Assembly: GCF_004016515.1 (NCBI RefSeq)
Contig: NZ_SACT01000001.1
Location: 1-64,000, forward strand
From: Rubrivivax albus
GTDB taxonomy: Bacteria > Pseudomonadota > Gammaproteobacteria > Burkholderiales > Burkholderiaceae_C
DNA length: 64,000 nt
Direction of reading: 5' to 3'
Below are positions 29,218-38,306 of the stretch, piece by piece. Position 1 is the stretch's first letter, and the number at the start of each line of letters is the position of its first letter. A model generated the notes under the pieces. It worked only from the letters and a program-made list of their open reading frames with translations. It did no database searches and was not told where the DNA came from. A program made the translations under genes and the position numbers.

Positions 29218-29344
29218 GCGCAGGCATTGACCGCCGGGCAACGGCCGACGCGTCGAGGCCGGATGTTACCCCTCGCACGACCTTGGGATTGCCCCCTGGC
29301 TGCGGGTGCTGCTACGCACACTCACCCAACGGGAAATCCGCCGG

Positions 29345-30037
29345 TCACTGGGACCCCAGCCCGCCGCTGCCGCCGACGCCCGCATGCACGTCGGCGATGA
29401 TGCCGAGCAGGTCGTCCAGCCGGCGCGCGCCGCGCTTGAGGTTGTAGTCCAGTTCGGCGGCCTGGCGGCCGATGAGTTCCTCGACCTGCGTGCCCAGCGT
29501 CTCCGGGGGCAGCTTGAGCACCGCCTCGGCGTCACCGCCGTCGCGGTGCACCTTGGCGCCGGCGCTGCGCGCGATGCGCAGCATCGGCAGGTTCTCCGAC
29601 AGCGCATGCACCACCAGCGTGTCGACATGGCGGTTGCGCGCATGCAGCATCGAGTGCTCGAACAGGCGGCCGCCGAAGCCGCGGCCCCGGTGCGTGGGCC
29701 GCACCGAGACCCCGAACTCGGCCGTGTGCGCCTGGGCATGGTCGCCCATGTGCGCGAGGTGGGCCATCGCCAGCAGTTCGAGCCAGCGGTTGAAGATCCC
29801 GAAGACCTCGTCGCGATCGAAGTCGATCAGGTCCACGTAGCGGCCGATCTGCGCGTCGGTGGCCGGGTGGCCGAAGCGCAGGTAGCGGTCGCTCTCGGGC
29901 AGGTCCAGCAGGTGGGCCAGGATGCGTGGCCGGTGCCGGGGCGCCAGAGAACGGATCGGCACCCAGCGCGGGGTGTCCGGCGCCCGGGTGGCGGTGCCGG
30001 CTGCCGGCGTGCCGCCGGCGGAGTGGTCGGTTGCCAT
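29345..30037 (-). CDS. GNAT-family N-acetyltransferase
   Basis: A 230-residue acetyltransferase. The acetyl-CoA loop is visible as [26 protein letters not shown] (R/Q-x-x-G-x-G/A pattern), preceded by the strand AEFGVSV and followed by [26 protein letters not shown]. The first 30 residues are Ala/Pro-rich and probably disordered, and the last 60 residues form a helical extension ([36 protein letters not shown]). The acceptor substrate is unknown. It is transcribed divergently from the rplM leader. Confidence 0.82.
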   Translation of the reverse strand: MATDHSAGGTPAAGTATRAPDTPRWVPIRSLAPRHRPRILAHLLDLPESDRYLRFGHPATDAQIGRYVDLIDFDRDEVFGIFNRWLELLAMAHLAHMGDHAQAHTAEFGVSVRPTHRGRGFGGRLFEHSMLHARNRHVDTLVVHALSENLPMLRIARSAGAKVHRDGGDAEAVLKLPPETLGTQVEELIGRQAAELDYNLKRGARRLDDLLGIIADVHAGVGGSGGLGSQ

Positions 30038-30133
30038 CGTGTGGCCCCTTCAGAGCAGCAGTGCGCGCATGCTAACCACAATTCATAGGGTTTACCCTCA
30101 AATGCGCGGCCACAATCTCACGCCGAGCCAGAC

Positions 30134-30161
30134 TGTGACGCGCCGCGCTTCCTTGTATACT
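30134..30161 (+). promoter_or_regulatory. Candidate sigma-70 promoter of rplM-rpsI
   Basis: A -10 element TATACT at 30156-30161 is preceded after 16 bp by TGTGAC (30134-30139), a modest -35. Transcription would start near 30168, about 190 bases before the rplM ATG, and would include the hairpin at 30169-30193. Confidence 0.5.
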
Positions 30162-30168
30162 CGCGGGC

Positions 30169-30193
30169 TTTCCCTGAAAAACGGCCAGGGAAA
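30169..30193 (+). promoter_or_regulatory. Hairpin in the rplM leader (possible autoregulatory element)
   Basis: TTTCCCTG (30169-30176) pairs with CAGGGAAA (30186-30193) with a 9-base loop. It would lie at the 5' end of the rplM mRNA. L13 represses its own operon through the leader in E. coli, so a similar role is plausible but only inferred. Confidence 0.4.
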
Positions 30194-30359
30194 CGTGCCC
30201 GGACAAGTCGCCCCGAGAGGCTGCCCGGCGCCGAGGATCGACATGCCCATGTCGGCTCACGGCGCTTCACAAGCGGTTCCGAAGGAGACCCCGGTCATGG
30301 GTGGCACCGACCACGCTGCCGTTGACACCGGCGGGGCGACCCGCCCTCGAAAGACCCTC

Positions 30360-30788
30360 ATGAAGACCTTCAGCGCCAAACCGGCCGAGGTGAAGCACGA
30401 GTGGTACGTGATTGACGCCACCGACAAGGTGCTCGGACGTGTTGCCAGCGAAGTGGCACTCCGTTTGCGCGGCAAGCACAAGGCCATCTACACGCCTCAC
30501 GTCGACACCGGTGATTTCATCGTCGTCGTCAACGCGGACAAGATCCGTGTCACGGGTGCCAAGAGCACCGACAAGATCTACTACCGCCACTCCGGTTTCC
30601 CGGGCGGCATCTATGCCACCTCCTTCAAGGACATGCAGGCCCGCCACCCGGGTCGCGCGCTCGAGAAGGCGGTCAAGGGCATGCTGCCCAAGGGCCCGCT
30701 GGGCTACGCGATGATCAAGAAGCTGAAGGTCTACGCCGGTGCCACGCACCCGCACACCGCCCAGCAGCCCAAGACCCTGGAACTGTGA
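30360..30788 (+). CDS. rplM: 50S ribosomal protein L13
   Basis: A 142-residue protein matching the usual L13 length. It starts [66 protein letters not shown] and carries the family signature near [29 protein letters not shown]. It is an early-assembly protein of the large subunit binding 23S rRNA. The reading frame is open far upstream, but the conserved N-terminus fixes the ATG at 30360. rpsI follows after 7 bp in the classical rplM-rpsI operon. Confidence 0.98.
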   Translation: MKTFSAKPAEVKHEWYVIDATDKVLGRVASEVALRLRGKHKAIYTPHVDTGDFIVVVNADKIRVTGAKSTDKIYYRHSGFPGGIYATSFKDMQARHPGRALEKAVKGMLPKGPLGYAMIKKLKVYAGATHPHTAQQPKTLEL

Positions 30789-30795
30789 GGACGCG

Positions 30796-31188
30796 ATGAT
30801 CGGACAGTGGAACTACGGCACCGGCCGCCGCAAGTCGTCGGTGGCGCGTGTCTTCATCAAGAAGGGCACCGGCCAGATCACGGTCAACGGCAAGCCGATC
30901 GACCAGTACTTCGGCCGCCAGACCTCGATCATGATCGTCAAGCAGCCGCTGATGCTCACGGCCAACGACGCGGCCTTCGACATCAAGGTCAACGTGCACG
31001 GCGGCGGCGAGAGCGGCCAGGCCGGCGCGGTGCGCCACGGCATCACCCGTGCGCTGATCGACTACGACGCGGCGCTCAAGCCCGAGCTCAGCCATGCCGG
31101 CTTCGTGACCCGCGATGCCCGCGAGGTCGAGCGCAAGAAGGTGGGCCTGCACGGCGCCCGCCGCCGCAAGCAGTTCAGCAAGCGCTGA
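30796..31188 (+). CDS. rpsI: 30S ribosomal protein S9
   Basis: A 130-residue S9. It starts [41 protein letters not shown], contains [23 protein letters not shown], and ends RRKQFSKR, the basic tail that reaches the tRNA in the P site. It is the second gene of the rplM operon. Confidence 0.98.
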   Translation: MIGQWNYGTGRRKSSVARVFIKKGTGQITVNGKPIDQYFGRQTSIMIVKQPLMLTANDAAFDIKVNVHGGGESGQAGAVRHGITRALIDYDAALKPELSHAGFVTRDAREVERKKVGLHGARRRKQFSKR

Positions 31189-31266
31189 TCCCGGCCGCGG
31201 GCGGCGCATGCCGTCGCCCGCCACCGACGGCCGTCCGCACGCGCGGCGGCCGCCGCCCCGGAGCCC

Positions 31267-31980
31267 ATGCGCTGGAAACTGCTGCGGCGCCGACTCTCCG
31301 TCAGCGCGCCGCGTGTCATTGTCCGCAGCCACCTGCCCTGGCCGTTGCGCTGGGCGGTGGCTGCGCTCGTTCTGGGCTTCTCCGGCGCGCTGGCGCTGTG
31401 GGCGTTCGAGACGGGCAAGGAACTCGCCGGCGTCGATGCCGGCCTGCGCGACGAGGTGGTGCGTCTGCGTGCCGAGGTGACGGCGCTGCGCGAGGAGCGC
31501 GACCGGGCGCAGTCGATCGCCAACGCGGCCGACGGCCTGCTGAAGGCCGAACGTGCAGCACAGGAGCGGCTGACCGAGGAACTGCGCCAGGCGCAGACGC
31601 GCCAGCAGGCGCTGGAAGCCGACCTGGGTTTCTTCGAGCGCCTGCTGCCGGCGGCCGGAGGCAGCCGGCTGCAGGTGCGTGCGCTGCACGCCGAAGCGGT
31701 CGCACCCGGGCAGACCCGGTTCCAGCTGCTGCTGATGCAGCCCGGCCGTTCACCCTCGCCCTTCGAGGGTCGATACGACATCCGCTTGTCCGGCATGCTC
31801 GACGGGCAGTCCTGGACCGCCGGGTTGCCCGCCGGCCCGCAGCCGTTGCAGATGCGTCAGTACGCGCGCCTGGAAGGCGTCATCGAGCACCCGCAGGCGG
31901 TCGTGCTAAAAACCGTGCAGGCCCGCATCACCGACGGCGACGGCGTGGTGCAGGCGAGCCAGACGCTCACGCTTCGATGA
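31267..31980 (+). CDS. DUF6776-family single-pass membrane protein with coiled coil
   Basis: A 237-residue protein with a basic N-terminus, one transmembrane helix (WAVAALVLGFSGALALWAF), a long coiled coil (about residues 60-120, DEVVRLRAEVTALREERDRAQSIANAADG through LRQAQTRQQALEADLGFFERLLP) and a periplasmic beta-rich domain (VRALHAEAVAPGQTRFQLLLMQPG). This architecture and its position between rpsI and a bactofilin are common in Burkholderiales. It may work with the bactofilin in envelope organisation; the function is unknown. Confidence 0.75.
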   Translation: MRWKLLRRRLSVSAPRVIVRSHLPWPLRWAVAALVLGFSGALALWAFETGKELAGVDAGLRDEVVRLRAEVTALREERDRAQSIANAADGLLKAERAAQERLTEELRQAQTRQQALEADLGFFERLLPAAGGSRLQVRALHAEAVAPGQTRFQLLLMQPGRSPSPFEGRYDIRLSGMLDGQSWTAGLPAGPQPLQMRQYARLEGVIEHPQAVVLKTVQARITDGDGVVQASQTLTLR

Positions 31981-32001
31981 TTCGCCGAAGGAGACGACCC
32001 G

Positions 32002-32400
32002 ATGCTGTTCTCACGCAAGGCGCACGCGCCCATCCGCACGCTGGTCGGCGACAGCACCGTGCTGCGGGGTGAGCTCCGGTTCGCCGATGGCCTGCGCATC
32101 GATGGCGAGGTCCAAGGTGACGTCCTGGCCGAACCGGAAGCCGGCAGCCTGGTCGTGATCAGCGAAAAAGCCCGGGTCCATGGCAAGGTCAAGGCCGCGC
32201 ATGTGATCATCAACGGAAGTGTGTGCGGACCCGTGACGTCCACCGAGATGCTGGAACTCCAGCCCAAGGCCAGTGTCGTGGGTGACGTGCACTACGAAGT
32301 GCTCGAGATGCACCCGGGTGCCACCATCGACGGCGAGCTCAAGCCGCTGAAGGCCACCGAACGACCGGCGTTGACCCTGGCCGCTGCCAACGACGCCTGA
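32002..32400 (+). CDS. Bactofilin family polymer-forming cytoskeletal protein
   Basis: A 132-residue protein consisting of a right-handed beta-helix typical of bactofilins: [101 protein letters not shown]. Such proteins self-assemble into filaments that position cell-wall enzymes or envelope structures. It is 21 bp downstream of the coiled-coil membrane protein, a probable partner. M23 peptidases are frequent bactofilin partners, and one lies at 33951-35384. Confidence 0.92.
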   Translation: MLFSRKAHAPIRTLVGDSTVLRGELRFADGLRIDGEVQGDVLAEPEAGSLVVISEKARVHGKVKAAHVIINGSVCGPVTSTEMLELQPKASVVGDVHYEVLEMHPGATIDGELKPLKATERPALTLAAANDA

Positions 32401-32416
32401 TTTCCCGAGGAAGACC

Positions 32417-32791
32417 ATGAACGCGATTGCCGAGAACCTGACCCCCGCCACTGAAGAAATGCCCGTGCCGCTGGTCTTCACCGACAGCGCGGCGGCCAAG
32501 GTGGCCGACCTCGTGGCCGAAGAAGGCAACCCCGAGTTGAAGCTGCGCGTGTTCGTGCAAGGCGGCGGCTGTTCCGGCTTCCAGTACGGCTTCACCTTCG
32601 ACGAGATCGTCAACGACGACGACACGCAGATGTCGAAGAACGGCGTCACCCTGCTGATCGACGCGATGAGCCTGCAGTACCTCGTCGGTGCCGAGATCGA
32701 CTACAAGGAAGATCTGCAGGGCGCGCAGTTCGTGATCAAGAACCCGAACGCCACCACCACCTGCGGCTGCGGGTCGTCGTTCTCGGTCTGA
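32417..32791 (+). CDS. erpA: Iron-sulfur cluster insertion protein ErpA
   Basis: A 124-residue A-type Fe-S carrier. The three conserved cysteines are present: Cys52 in [18 protein letters not shown], and Cys116 and Cys118 in [11 protein letters not shown]. ErpA delivers Fe-S clusters to apo-enzymes including those of isoprenoid synthesis. It lies 16 bp after the bactofilin gene and converges on anmK. Confidence 0.95.
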   Translation: MNAIAENLTPATEEMPVPLVFTDSAAAKVADLVAEEGNPELKLRVFVQGGGCSGFQYGFTFDEIVNDDDTQMSKNGVTLLIDAMSLQYLVGAEIDYKEDLQGAQFVIKNPNATTTCGCGSSFSV

Positions 32792-32806
32792 TCCAATCCC
32801 CGTCGC

Positions 32807-33904
32807 CTAGGCGGGGTAGAGGGCGCCCAGCACGCGCGGGCCGTTCGCGCCGGTGACCGCTGGCAGGTTGCCCGGCCGTCGCTCCACGAAAGCCTGCGCC
32901 AGCCACGCGAAGGCCCAGGCCTCGACATGGTCCGGCGCCACGCCGTCGGCGCTCGTGTCCTGAACATCGACGCCGGGCAGCCCGGCGGCCAGCGCCGTCA
33001 TCAAGCTGGCATTGAACGCGCCGCCACCGCACACGCGCAGACGCGTGGTGTTCGGAGCCTGCAGGCGCAGCGCGTCGATCACGGTCGAGACAGTCAGCGC
33101 CAGCAGGGTGGCCATGACGTCCTGTGGCGCCGCAGGCGGGAACCGGTCCAGACGCGCCTGCAGCCAGCCGGGCTCGAACAGGTCTCGCCCAGTGCTCTTG
33201 GGCGGCGGCAGCTGAAAGTAGGGCTCCTCGCGCAGTGCGGCCAGCAGGCCGGGCTGTACCTGTCCACCCGCGGCCCAGCGCCCGTCTGCGTCGTAGGGCT
33301 GACCCAGATGACGCTGTGCCCAGTGGTCGAGCAGCGCGTTGGCCGGCCCGGTGTCGAAGCCGCGCACGTGGCCGTCGGCCGCCAGCAGGCTGAGGTTGGC
33401 GATGCCGCCCAGGTTGAGCACCGCCACGTCTGCCCCGGCACGGCCAAAGCGGGCGGCATGAAACGCCGGCACCAATGGCGCACCCTGGCCACCGGCGGCC
33501 ACGTCGCGGCTGCGCAGGTCGGCCACGACGTCGATGCCGCCACGTTCCGCCAGACGGGCCGCGTCCAGGAGTTGGATGGTGTAGCCCTCGGCCGGGCAGT
33601 GGCGCACCGTCTGACCATGGGCGCCAACGGCGCGCACGCTGCGGGCCGGCTCCCCGGCCTTGTCGAGCAGGGTGGCAAGGCAGCCGGCATAGGCGTCGGC
33701 CAGGTCGCGCGCCGCCCCTGCTGCACGGGCAAGTTCATCGACCCCGCCAACGGCATTGAGGGCCAGGAGCTCGTCGTGCAACGCCGCCGGCAGCGGCTGG
33801 TGGTGGTGCGCGAGCAGCTGGCCCGCCGGTTCGGCTTCGACCAGCACGGCGTCGATGCCGTCCAGCGAGGTGCCGGACATCAGCCCGGCGTACAGCGTCG
33901 TCAT
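32807..33904 (-). CDS. anmK: Anhydro-N-acetylmuramic acid kinase
   Basis: A 365-residue sugar kinase that converts 1,6-anhydro-MurNAc to MurNAc-6-phosphate in peptidoglycan recycling. It begins MTTLYAGLMSGTSLDGIDAVLVE with the ATP-binding loop, and has GAHGQTVRH, VADLRSRDVAAGGQGAPLVPAFHAARFG, NLGGIANLSLL, DTGPANALLD and VCGGGAFNASLM. An earlier in-frame ATG at 33967 would run into the upstream peptidase gene's end; 33904 begins at the conserved start. The M23 peptidase gene is 46 bp upstream on the same strand, linking wall hydrolysis with recycling. Confidence 0.95.
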   Translation of the reverse strand: MTTLYAGLMSGTSLDGIDAVLVEAEPAGQLLAHHHQPLPAALHDELLALNAVGGVDELARAAGAARDLADAYAGCLATLLDKAGEPARSVRAVGAHGQTVRHCPAEGYTIQLLDAARLAERGGIDVVADLRSRDVAAGGQGAPLVPAFHAARFGRAGADVAVLNLGGIANLSLLAADGHVRGFDTGPANALLDHWAQRHLGQPYDADGRWAAGGQVQPGLLAALREEPYFQLPPPKSTGRDLFEPGWLQARLDRFPPAAPQDVMATLLALTVSTVIDALRLQAPNTTRLRVCGGGAFNASLMTALAAGLPGVDVQDTSADGVAPDHVEAWAFAWLAQAFVERRPGNLPAVTGANGPRVLGALYPA

Positions 33905-33950
33905 CGGGGATCGCGCCCTGCGCGTGGTGCTGCCGGGCAGCCGGAGATGC

Positions 33951-35384
33951 CTATTCGGCGTCGACAATCACGCCACGCATGGACTCGGCGATGCGCAGCT
34001 GTGTCTTCACGCCCTGGGCCACCTGCTCGAAGCGGGGGCGCAGCGCGGCGGCCAGCTGCACCGTCTCGCCGGACTTCAGCAGCTTGCGCGGATCCTGGTG
34101 GTTGCCGTTGACCCGGAACTCGAAGTGCAGGTGCGGCCCGGTGGACCAACCCGTGGAGCCGACCTGGCCGATGTTGTCGCCTTGGTCCACCCGTTGACCC
34201 TTGCGCACGTCGATGCGGTTCATGTGCGCGTAGAACGTGCTCTTGCCGTTGCCGTGGCGGATCTCCACCGCCTTGCCGTAGCCGTTCTGCCAGCCGGCAA
34301 ACTCCACGACGCCGGCGCCCACGGTGCGGATCGGCGTGCCACGAGGTGCCGCGTAGTCGATGCCCTTGTGCGCGCGCCACTTCTTCAGGATCGGGTGGAA
34401 GCGCATCGCGAAGCCGGAGCTCACGCGCGAGAACGCCATCGGGCTGGTCAGGAAGGTGCGCTGCTTGCTGCTGCCGTCGAGCGCGAAGTAGCCGCCCTTG
34501 CCGTTGCCAGCGTCGGGGAACCAGACGGCGTGGTAGGCCTTGCCGGCATTGACGAACTCGGCCGCCAGCACCCGGCCGGTGCCGCTGTTCCAGGTGATGG
34601 GCTCGCCGTCGGCGGTGAGCGATTCGTAGACGACGCTGAAGGTGTCGCCCTGGCGCAGTTCGCGGTGGAAGTCGATCTCGTTGGAGAAGACCTCGGCGAT
34701 CTGGATCGAGATCGGGTCCGGGATGCGGGCTTCGTCGGCCGCCACGAACAGCGAGCTGGTGATGGTGCCGCTGCCCAGGCGCACCTGCGTTTCCAGCGGC
34801 GCGGTGTCCAGCCGGGCCAACCACTGGTCGGCCACCTTCTCCACCGTCAGGCGGGTGAAGTGGGTCAGCATGTCCTGGCTGCGCTCGGCCGGGTAGCGGG
34901 CCACCAGCTGCGTCAGCGCGCCGGCATCGTTGGTGGTGACCTGCACCATCTTGCCCGCGCGGCCCTGGAACAGGCGCCGTGCGGTCGGGTCCTTGCGCAG
35001 GAAAGCCGCGGCCTCGTCGTCCACCACGCCCAGGCGCGCCAGCAGACCCTGCGGCGTGTCGCTGCTGCGGGTGAGGTCGGCCCGGGTCAGGTCGAGCTCC
35101 AGCGTCTCGAGCGCCTCCAGTTGGGCCTGCAGCCCTTCCGGAACGATCTCCTCGGTCACCAGCCGCTGCGGCAGGGCCGAGGCATCGGGCGCCAGCGGCG
35201 CCACACCGAAAGCCAGAGCCGAGAACCCCACCAGACCGGCCAGCACGCTGCCGTGCACCAGCTTCTGGTGGGCACGGTGCCACGCCAGCGCCTGCTGCGC
35301 ATGGCGCTGGAGCCGGTGGGTCAATGGAGCGGCAAGGTCGGGTCGCAACGGTGTCAGGCCACTAGAATCAGGTCCGAAGAGCAT
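33951..35384 (-). CDS. M23 family (LytM-type) peptidoglycan endopeptidase
   Basis: A 477-residue MepM-like protein. It has an N-terminal cytoplasmic stretch, one membrane helix (GSVLAGLVGFSALAFGVAPLA), a periplasmic regulatory region with a Csd3/OapA-like fold (FSNEIDFHRELRQGDTFSVVYESL), then the LytM domain. Zinc ligands are seen in RAHKGIDYAAPRGTPI (His and Asp) and STGPHLHFEFRVNG (HxH). It should cut peptide crosslinks during wall growth. It is divergent from tyrS and followed by anmK. Confidence 0.92.
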   Translation of the reverse strand: MLFGPDSSGLTPLRPDLAAPLTHRLQRHAQQALAWHRAHQKLVHGSVLAGLVGFSALAFGVAPLAPDASALPQRLVTEEIVPEGLQAQLEALETLELDLTRADLTRSSDTPQGLLARLGVVDDEAAAFLRKDPTARRLFQGRAGKMVQVTTNDAGALTQLVARYPAERSQDMLTHFTRLTVEKVADQWLARLDTAPLETQVRLGSGTITSSLFVAADEARIPDPISIQIAEVFSNEIDFHRELRQGDTFSVVYESLTADGEPITWNSGTGRVLAAEFVNAGKAYHAVWFPDAGNGKGGYFALDGSSKQRTFLTSPMAFSRVSSGFAMRFHPILKKWRAHKGIDYAAPRGTPIRTVGAGVVEFAGWQNGYGKAVEIRHGNGKSTFYAHMNRIDVRKGQRVDQGDNIGQVGSTGWSTGPHLHFEFRVNGNHQDPRKLLKSGETVQLAAALRPRFEQVAQGVKTQLRIAESMRGVIVDAE

Positions 35385-35497
35385 GCATCACACATGCCGG
35401 CCGGGCCGCGGCGCACCGTCGACCCCCTAAAACGAGGGTCCGAGTATAGCGTCGCACAACGGGCCCGATCCCGCGAACAAATACCGATAACTTTGTC

Positions 35498-36730
35498 ATG
35501 TCCGATCTGGTTACAGCGCTTGCATCCGCTTCCGACCGTGTACAGGAAGCGATGGCGATCACGCGTCGCGGTGCCGAGCAGCTGTTGCCGGAGGCCGACT
35601 GGCTGAGGAAGCTGCAGCGCAGCGAGGCCACCGGCGTGCCGCTGCGCGTCAAGTTCGGCATGGACCCCACCGCGCCGGACCTGCATCTGGGCCATACCGT
35701 CGTGCTCAACAAGATGCGTCAGTTGCAGGACCTGGGGCACGTGGTGATTCCGCTCATCGGCGACTTCACCACCACCATCGGGGATCCCTCGGGCCGCAAC
35801 AGCACGCGCCCGCCGCTGACGCGTGACGAGATCGAGGCCAACGCGAAGACCTACTTCGACCAGGTGGGCCTGGTGATCGACATGGACCGCGCCGAGGTGC
35901 GCTGGAACAGCGAATGGAGCGACCCGCTGGGCGCGCGCGGCATGATCAAGCTCGCCGCCAAGTACACGGTGGCGCGCATGATGGAGCGCGAGGACTTCAG
36001 CACCCGCTTCCGCGAAGGCACGCCGATCAGCGTCCACGAGTTCCTGTATCCGCTGATGCAGGGCTACGACTCGGTGGCGCTGAAGTCCGACCTCGAGCTC
36101 GGTGGCACCGACCAGACCTTCAACCTGCTGATGGGCCGCCACCTGCAGCAGGAGGAGGGCCAGGAGCCGCAATGCATCCTGACCATGCCGCTGCTCGAGG
36201 GCCTGGACGGCGTGGACAAGATGTCCAAGAGCAAGGGCAACTACATCGGCATCACCGAGCCGGCGCCGACGATGTTCGCCAAGGTGCTGTCGATCAGCGA
36301 CACCCTGATGTGGCGCTGGTACACGCTGCTGTCCTTCCGCAGCGAGGCCGAGATCGCCGCGCTCAAGGCCGAGGTCGCCGGTGGCCGCAACCCCAAGGAT
36401 GCGAAGGTGATGCTGGCCCGCGAGATCACCGAACGCTTCCACGGCCATGCCGCCACCGATGCCGCCGAGGCCGACTTTGCGCTGCGGTCGCGCGGCGGCA
36501 TCCCCGACGAGATCCCCGAGGTGGCGCTGCCCGGCGCGCCCCTGGGCATCGGCGCCCTGCTCAAGCAGGCCGGCCTGGTGCCGTCCACCAGCGAGGCGCT
36601 GCGCCTCATCGAGCAGGGCGGCGTGCGCGTGGACGGCGCCGTGGTCAGCGACAAGGGGTTGAAACTGGCCGCCGGCACCGTGGTCGTGCAGGTGGGCAAG
36701 CGGAAGTTCGCACGCGTGACGCTGGGCTGA
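35498..36730 (+). CDS. tyrS: Tyrosyl-tRNA synthetase
   Basis: A 410-residue class I synthetase. It has the HIGH-type motif HLGH (63-66) in APDLHLGHTVVLNKM, GDFTTTIGDPSGRNSTRPPL, the tyrosine pocket GGTDQTFNLLMGRHLQQ, and KMSKS (241-245) in DKMSKSKGNYIGI. The C-terminal S4 RNA-binding domain reads GLVPSTSEALRLIEQGGVRVDGAVV. The length and KMSKS context fit the TyrRS-II/TyrZ-like clade common in beta-proteobacteria. ATG at 35498. Confidence 0.97.
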   Translation: MSDLVTALASASDRVQEAMAITRRGAEQLLPEADWLRKLQRSEATGVPLRVKFGMDPTAPDLHLGHTVVLNKMRQLQDLGHVVIPLIGDFTTTIGDPSGRNSTRPPLTRDEIEANAKTYFDQVGLVIDMDRAEVRWNSEWSDPLGARGMIKLAAKYTVARMMEREDFSTRFREGTPISVHEFLYPLMQGYDSVALKSDLELGGTDQTFNLLMGRHLQQEEGQEPQCILTMPLLEGLDGVDKMSKSKGNYIGITEPAPTMFAKVLSISDTLMWRWYTLLSFRSEAEIAALKAEVAGGRNPKDAKVMLAREITERFHGHAATDAAEADFALRSRGGIPDEIPEVALPGAPLGIGALLKQAGLVPSTSEALRLIEQGGVRVDGAVVSDKGLKLAAGTVVVQVGKRKFARVTLG

Positions 36731-36821
36731 TCCGCGGCCAGCGTAGGGGCGGGTCGGCCAACGTGGACCGGGTCAGCGGCGGGGCGTGAGATTCGGCCCG
36801 GGGGCCGGTGACAATGCCCGC

Positions 36822-37712
36822 ATGCAAGTCGCGTCCTACCTGAAGCTGTCCGTGGTCGTCGCCGTGGCCACCATCGCGCTGAAGGCCGGCGCCTGGTGGC
36901 TGACCGGCTCGGTGGGCCTGTTGTCGGATGCGCTGGAGTCGCTGGTCAACCTGGCTGGTGCGAGTTTCGCGCTGGCGATGGTCACGCTGGCGGCGCAGCC
37001 GGCCGACGACGAGCACCCCTACGGTCACCACAAGGCGGAGTACTTCTCCAGCGGCTTCGAGGGCGTGCTGATCCTGGTGGCGGCGCTGGCCATCATCGCC
37101 TCGGCGGTGGACCGGCTGATCTCGCCGCAGCCGTTGGAGCAGTTGGGCATCGGGCTGGCGCTGTCGCTGGTGGCCACGGCACTGAACGGCGCGCTGGCCT
37201 GGGCCATGCTGCGCAAGGCGCGCGAGGCCCGCTCGATGGCGCTGGAGGGCGATGCGCGGCACCTGTTCACCGATGTCTGGACCTCCATCGGCGTCGTCGC
37301 CGGCCTGGTGGCGGTGCATTTCAGCGGCTGGCTCTGGCTGGACCCGGTGATCGCGATCGCGGTCGCGCTGAACATCGGGCGCGAGGCCATCGGCCTGATC
37401 AGCCGCTCCGTGCAGGGGTTGATGGACCACGCCCTGGAACCCGAGGTGATCGCCAGTATCCAGGCCACGCTGGCCGAGTTCGCGCACGACACGATCCGCT
37501 TCGACCACGTGACCACGCGCCGCGCGGGCGCCCGGCGCTTCGTGGACCTGCACATGCACATGCCGGCTGACTGGAGCCTGCGCCGTGCCGCCGCGCTGCG
37601 CACGTCGGTGGAGCAGGCGCTGATGAGCGCCGTGCCCGGCCTGCGGGCGACGATCCAGCTGCTGCCGGCCGACGTCGAGGCGCACTTCGACGACCCGAAG
37701 GACCTGCTGTGA
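36822..37712 (+). CDS. Cation diffusion facilitator (CDF) divalent metal exporter
   Basis: A 296-residue FieF/YiiP-like protein with six membrane helices and metal-site residues in [16 protein letters not shown] (site A Asp) and [13 protein letters not shown], with the second site in [20 protein letters not shown] cytoplasmic C-terminal metallochaperone-like domain carries FVDLHMHMP. It would export Zn, Fe or related ions by proton antiport. ATG 36822 is chosen over one at 36786, since the first helix starts right after it. Its stop overlaps the dtd start (GTGA). Confidence 0.9.
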   Translation: MQVASYLKLSVVVAVATIALKAGAWWLTGSVGLLSDALESLVNLAGASFALAMVTLAAQPADDEHPYGHHKAEYFSSGFEGVLILVAALAIIASAVDRLISPQPLEQLGIGLALSLVATALNGALAWAMLRKAREARSMALEGDARHLFTDVWTSIGVVAGLVAVHFSGWLWLDPVIAIAVALNIGREAIGLISRSVQGLMDHALEPEVIASIQATLAEFAHDTIRFDHVTTRRAGARRFVDLHMHMPADWSLRRAAALRTSVEQALMSAVPGLRATIQLLPADVEAHFDDPKDLL

Positions 37713-38149
37713 TCGGCCTCGTGCAGCGCGTGAAGCAGGCGCGCGTGGAGGTGGATGGCAGCACGGTCGGCGCCATCGGCCCGGGGCTGCTGGTCCTCGT
37801 CTGCGCCGAGCCTGCCGACACCGAGGTTCAGGCCCGGCGTTTCGTCGACAAGATGCTGAAACTGCGCATCCTGGCCGACGAGGTCGGCCGCATGAACCGC
37901 AGCGTGCAGGACACCGGCGGTGGCCTGCTCATTGTCTCGCAGTTCACGCTGGCGGCCGACACCGCCGGCGGCAACCGGCCCAGCTTCACCGGCGCAGCGC
38001 CCGCTGACCAGGGACGTCGGCTGTACGAGGCCGTGCTGGCGCTGGCGCGCGAGCGCCACCCGCAGGTGGCGTGTGGCGAGTTCGGTGCCGACATGCAGGT
38101 GCACCTGGTCAACGACGGGCCGGTGACGATCCCGCTGCGGGTGACGTGA
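37709..38149 (+). CDS. dtd: D-aminoacyl-tRNA deacylase
   Basis: A 146-residue DTD. Signature motifs are SQFTLAADT (SQxxL) and the cross-subunit NDGPVTIPL (Gly-cisPro). The start [17 protein letters not shown] is canonical. It removes D-amino acids from tRNA and recycles mischarged Gly-tRNAAla. It starts at a GTG overlapping the CDF stop by 4 bp, so translation is coupled, and it lies near tyrS, as often seen. Confidence 0.96.
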   Translation: MIGLVQRVKQARVEVDGSTVGAIGPGLLVLVCAEPADTEVQARRFVDKMLKLRILADEVGRMNRSVQDTGGGLLIVSQFTLAADTAGGNRPSFTGAAPADQGRRLYEAVLALARERHPQVACGEFGADMQVHLVNDGPVTIPLRVT

Positions 38150-38151
38150 AA

Positions 38152-38173
38152 GAGGCCGCCCGTGGGCGGCCTC
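38152..38173 (+). terminator. Terminator hairpin after dtd
   Basis: GAGGCCGCCC (38152-38161) pairs with GGGCGGCCTC (38164-38173) directly after the dtd stop. It has a very stable GC stem and a weak T tract (TCGTC). It likely ends the tyrS-CDF-dtd unit. Confidence 0.65.
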
Positions 38174-38237
38174 GTCGGACAACAAGAGCAGCGGTCAGGC
38201 CACCCTCGGTGTGGCCGTCAGTCGCCCTGCAGGCCGC

Positions 38238-38262
38238 GCCAGTCATGCGAGACATGACTGGC
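38238..38262. terminator. Inverted repeat between convergent dtd and bug genes
   Basis: GCCAGTCATG (38238-38247) pairs with CATGACTGGC (38253-38262), loop CGAGA. It lies 45 bp past the bug-family stop on the minus strand and may act as a terminator, possibly bidirectional. No strong T tract is present. Confidence 0.45.
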
Positions 38263-38306
38263 TCCTCCTGAGGCGTTCGCCCGTGCGCAGGCACGGGCTC
38301 ACGTCC

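Noticed and set aside
29922..30359. 146-residue N-terminal extension of L13
   Set aside because: The canonical L13 start is at 30360; the upstream frame covers the promoter and leader and is not conserved.
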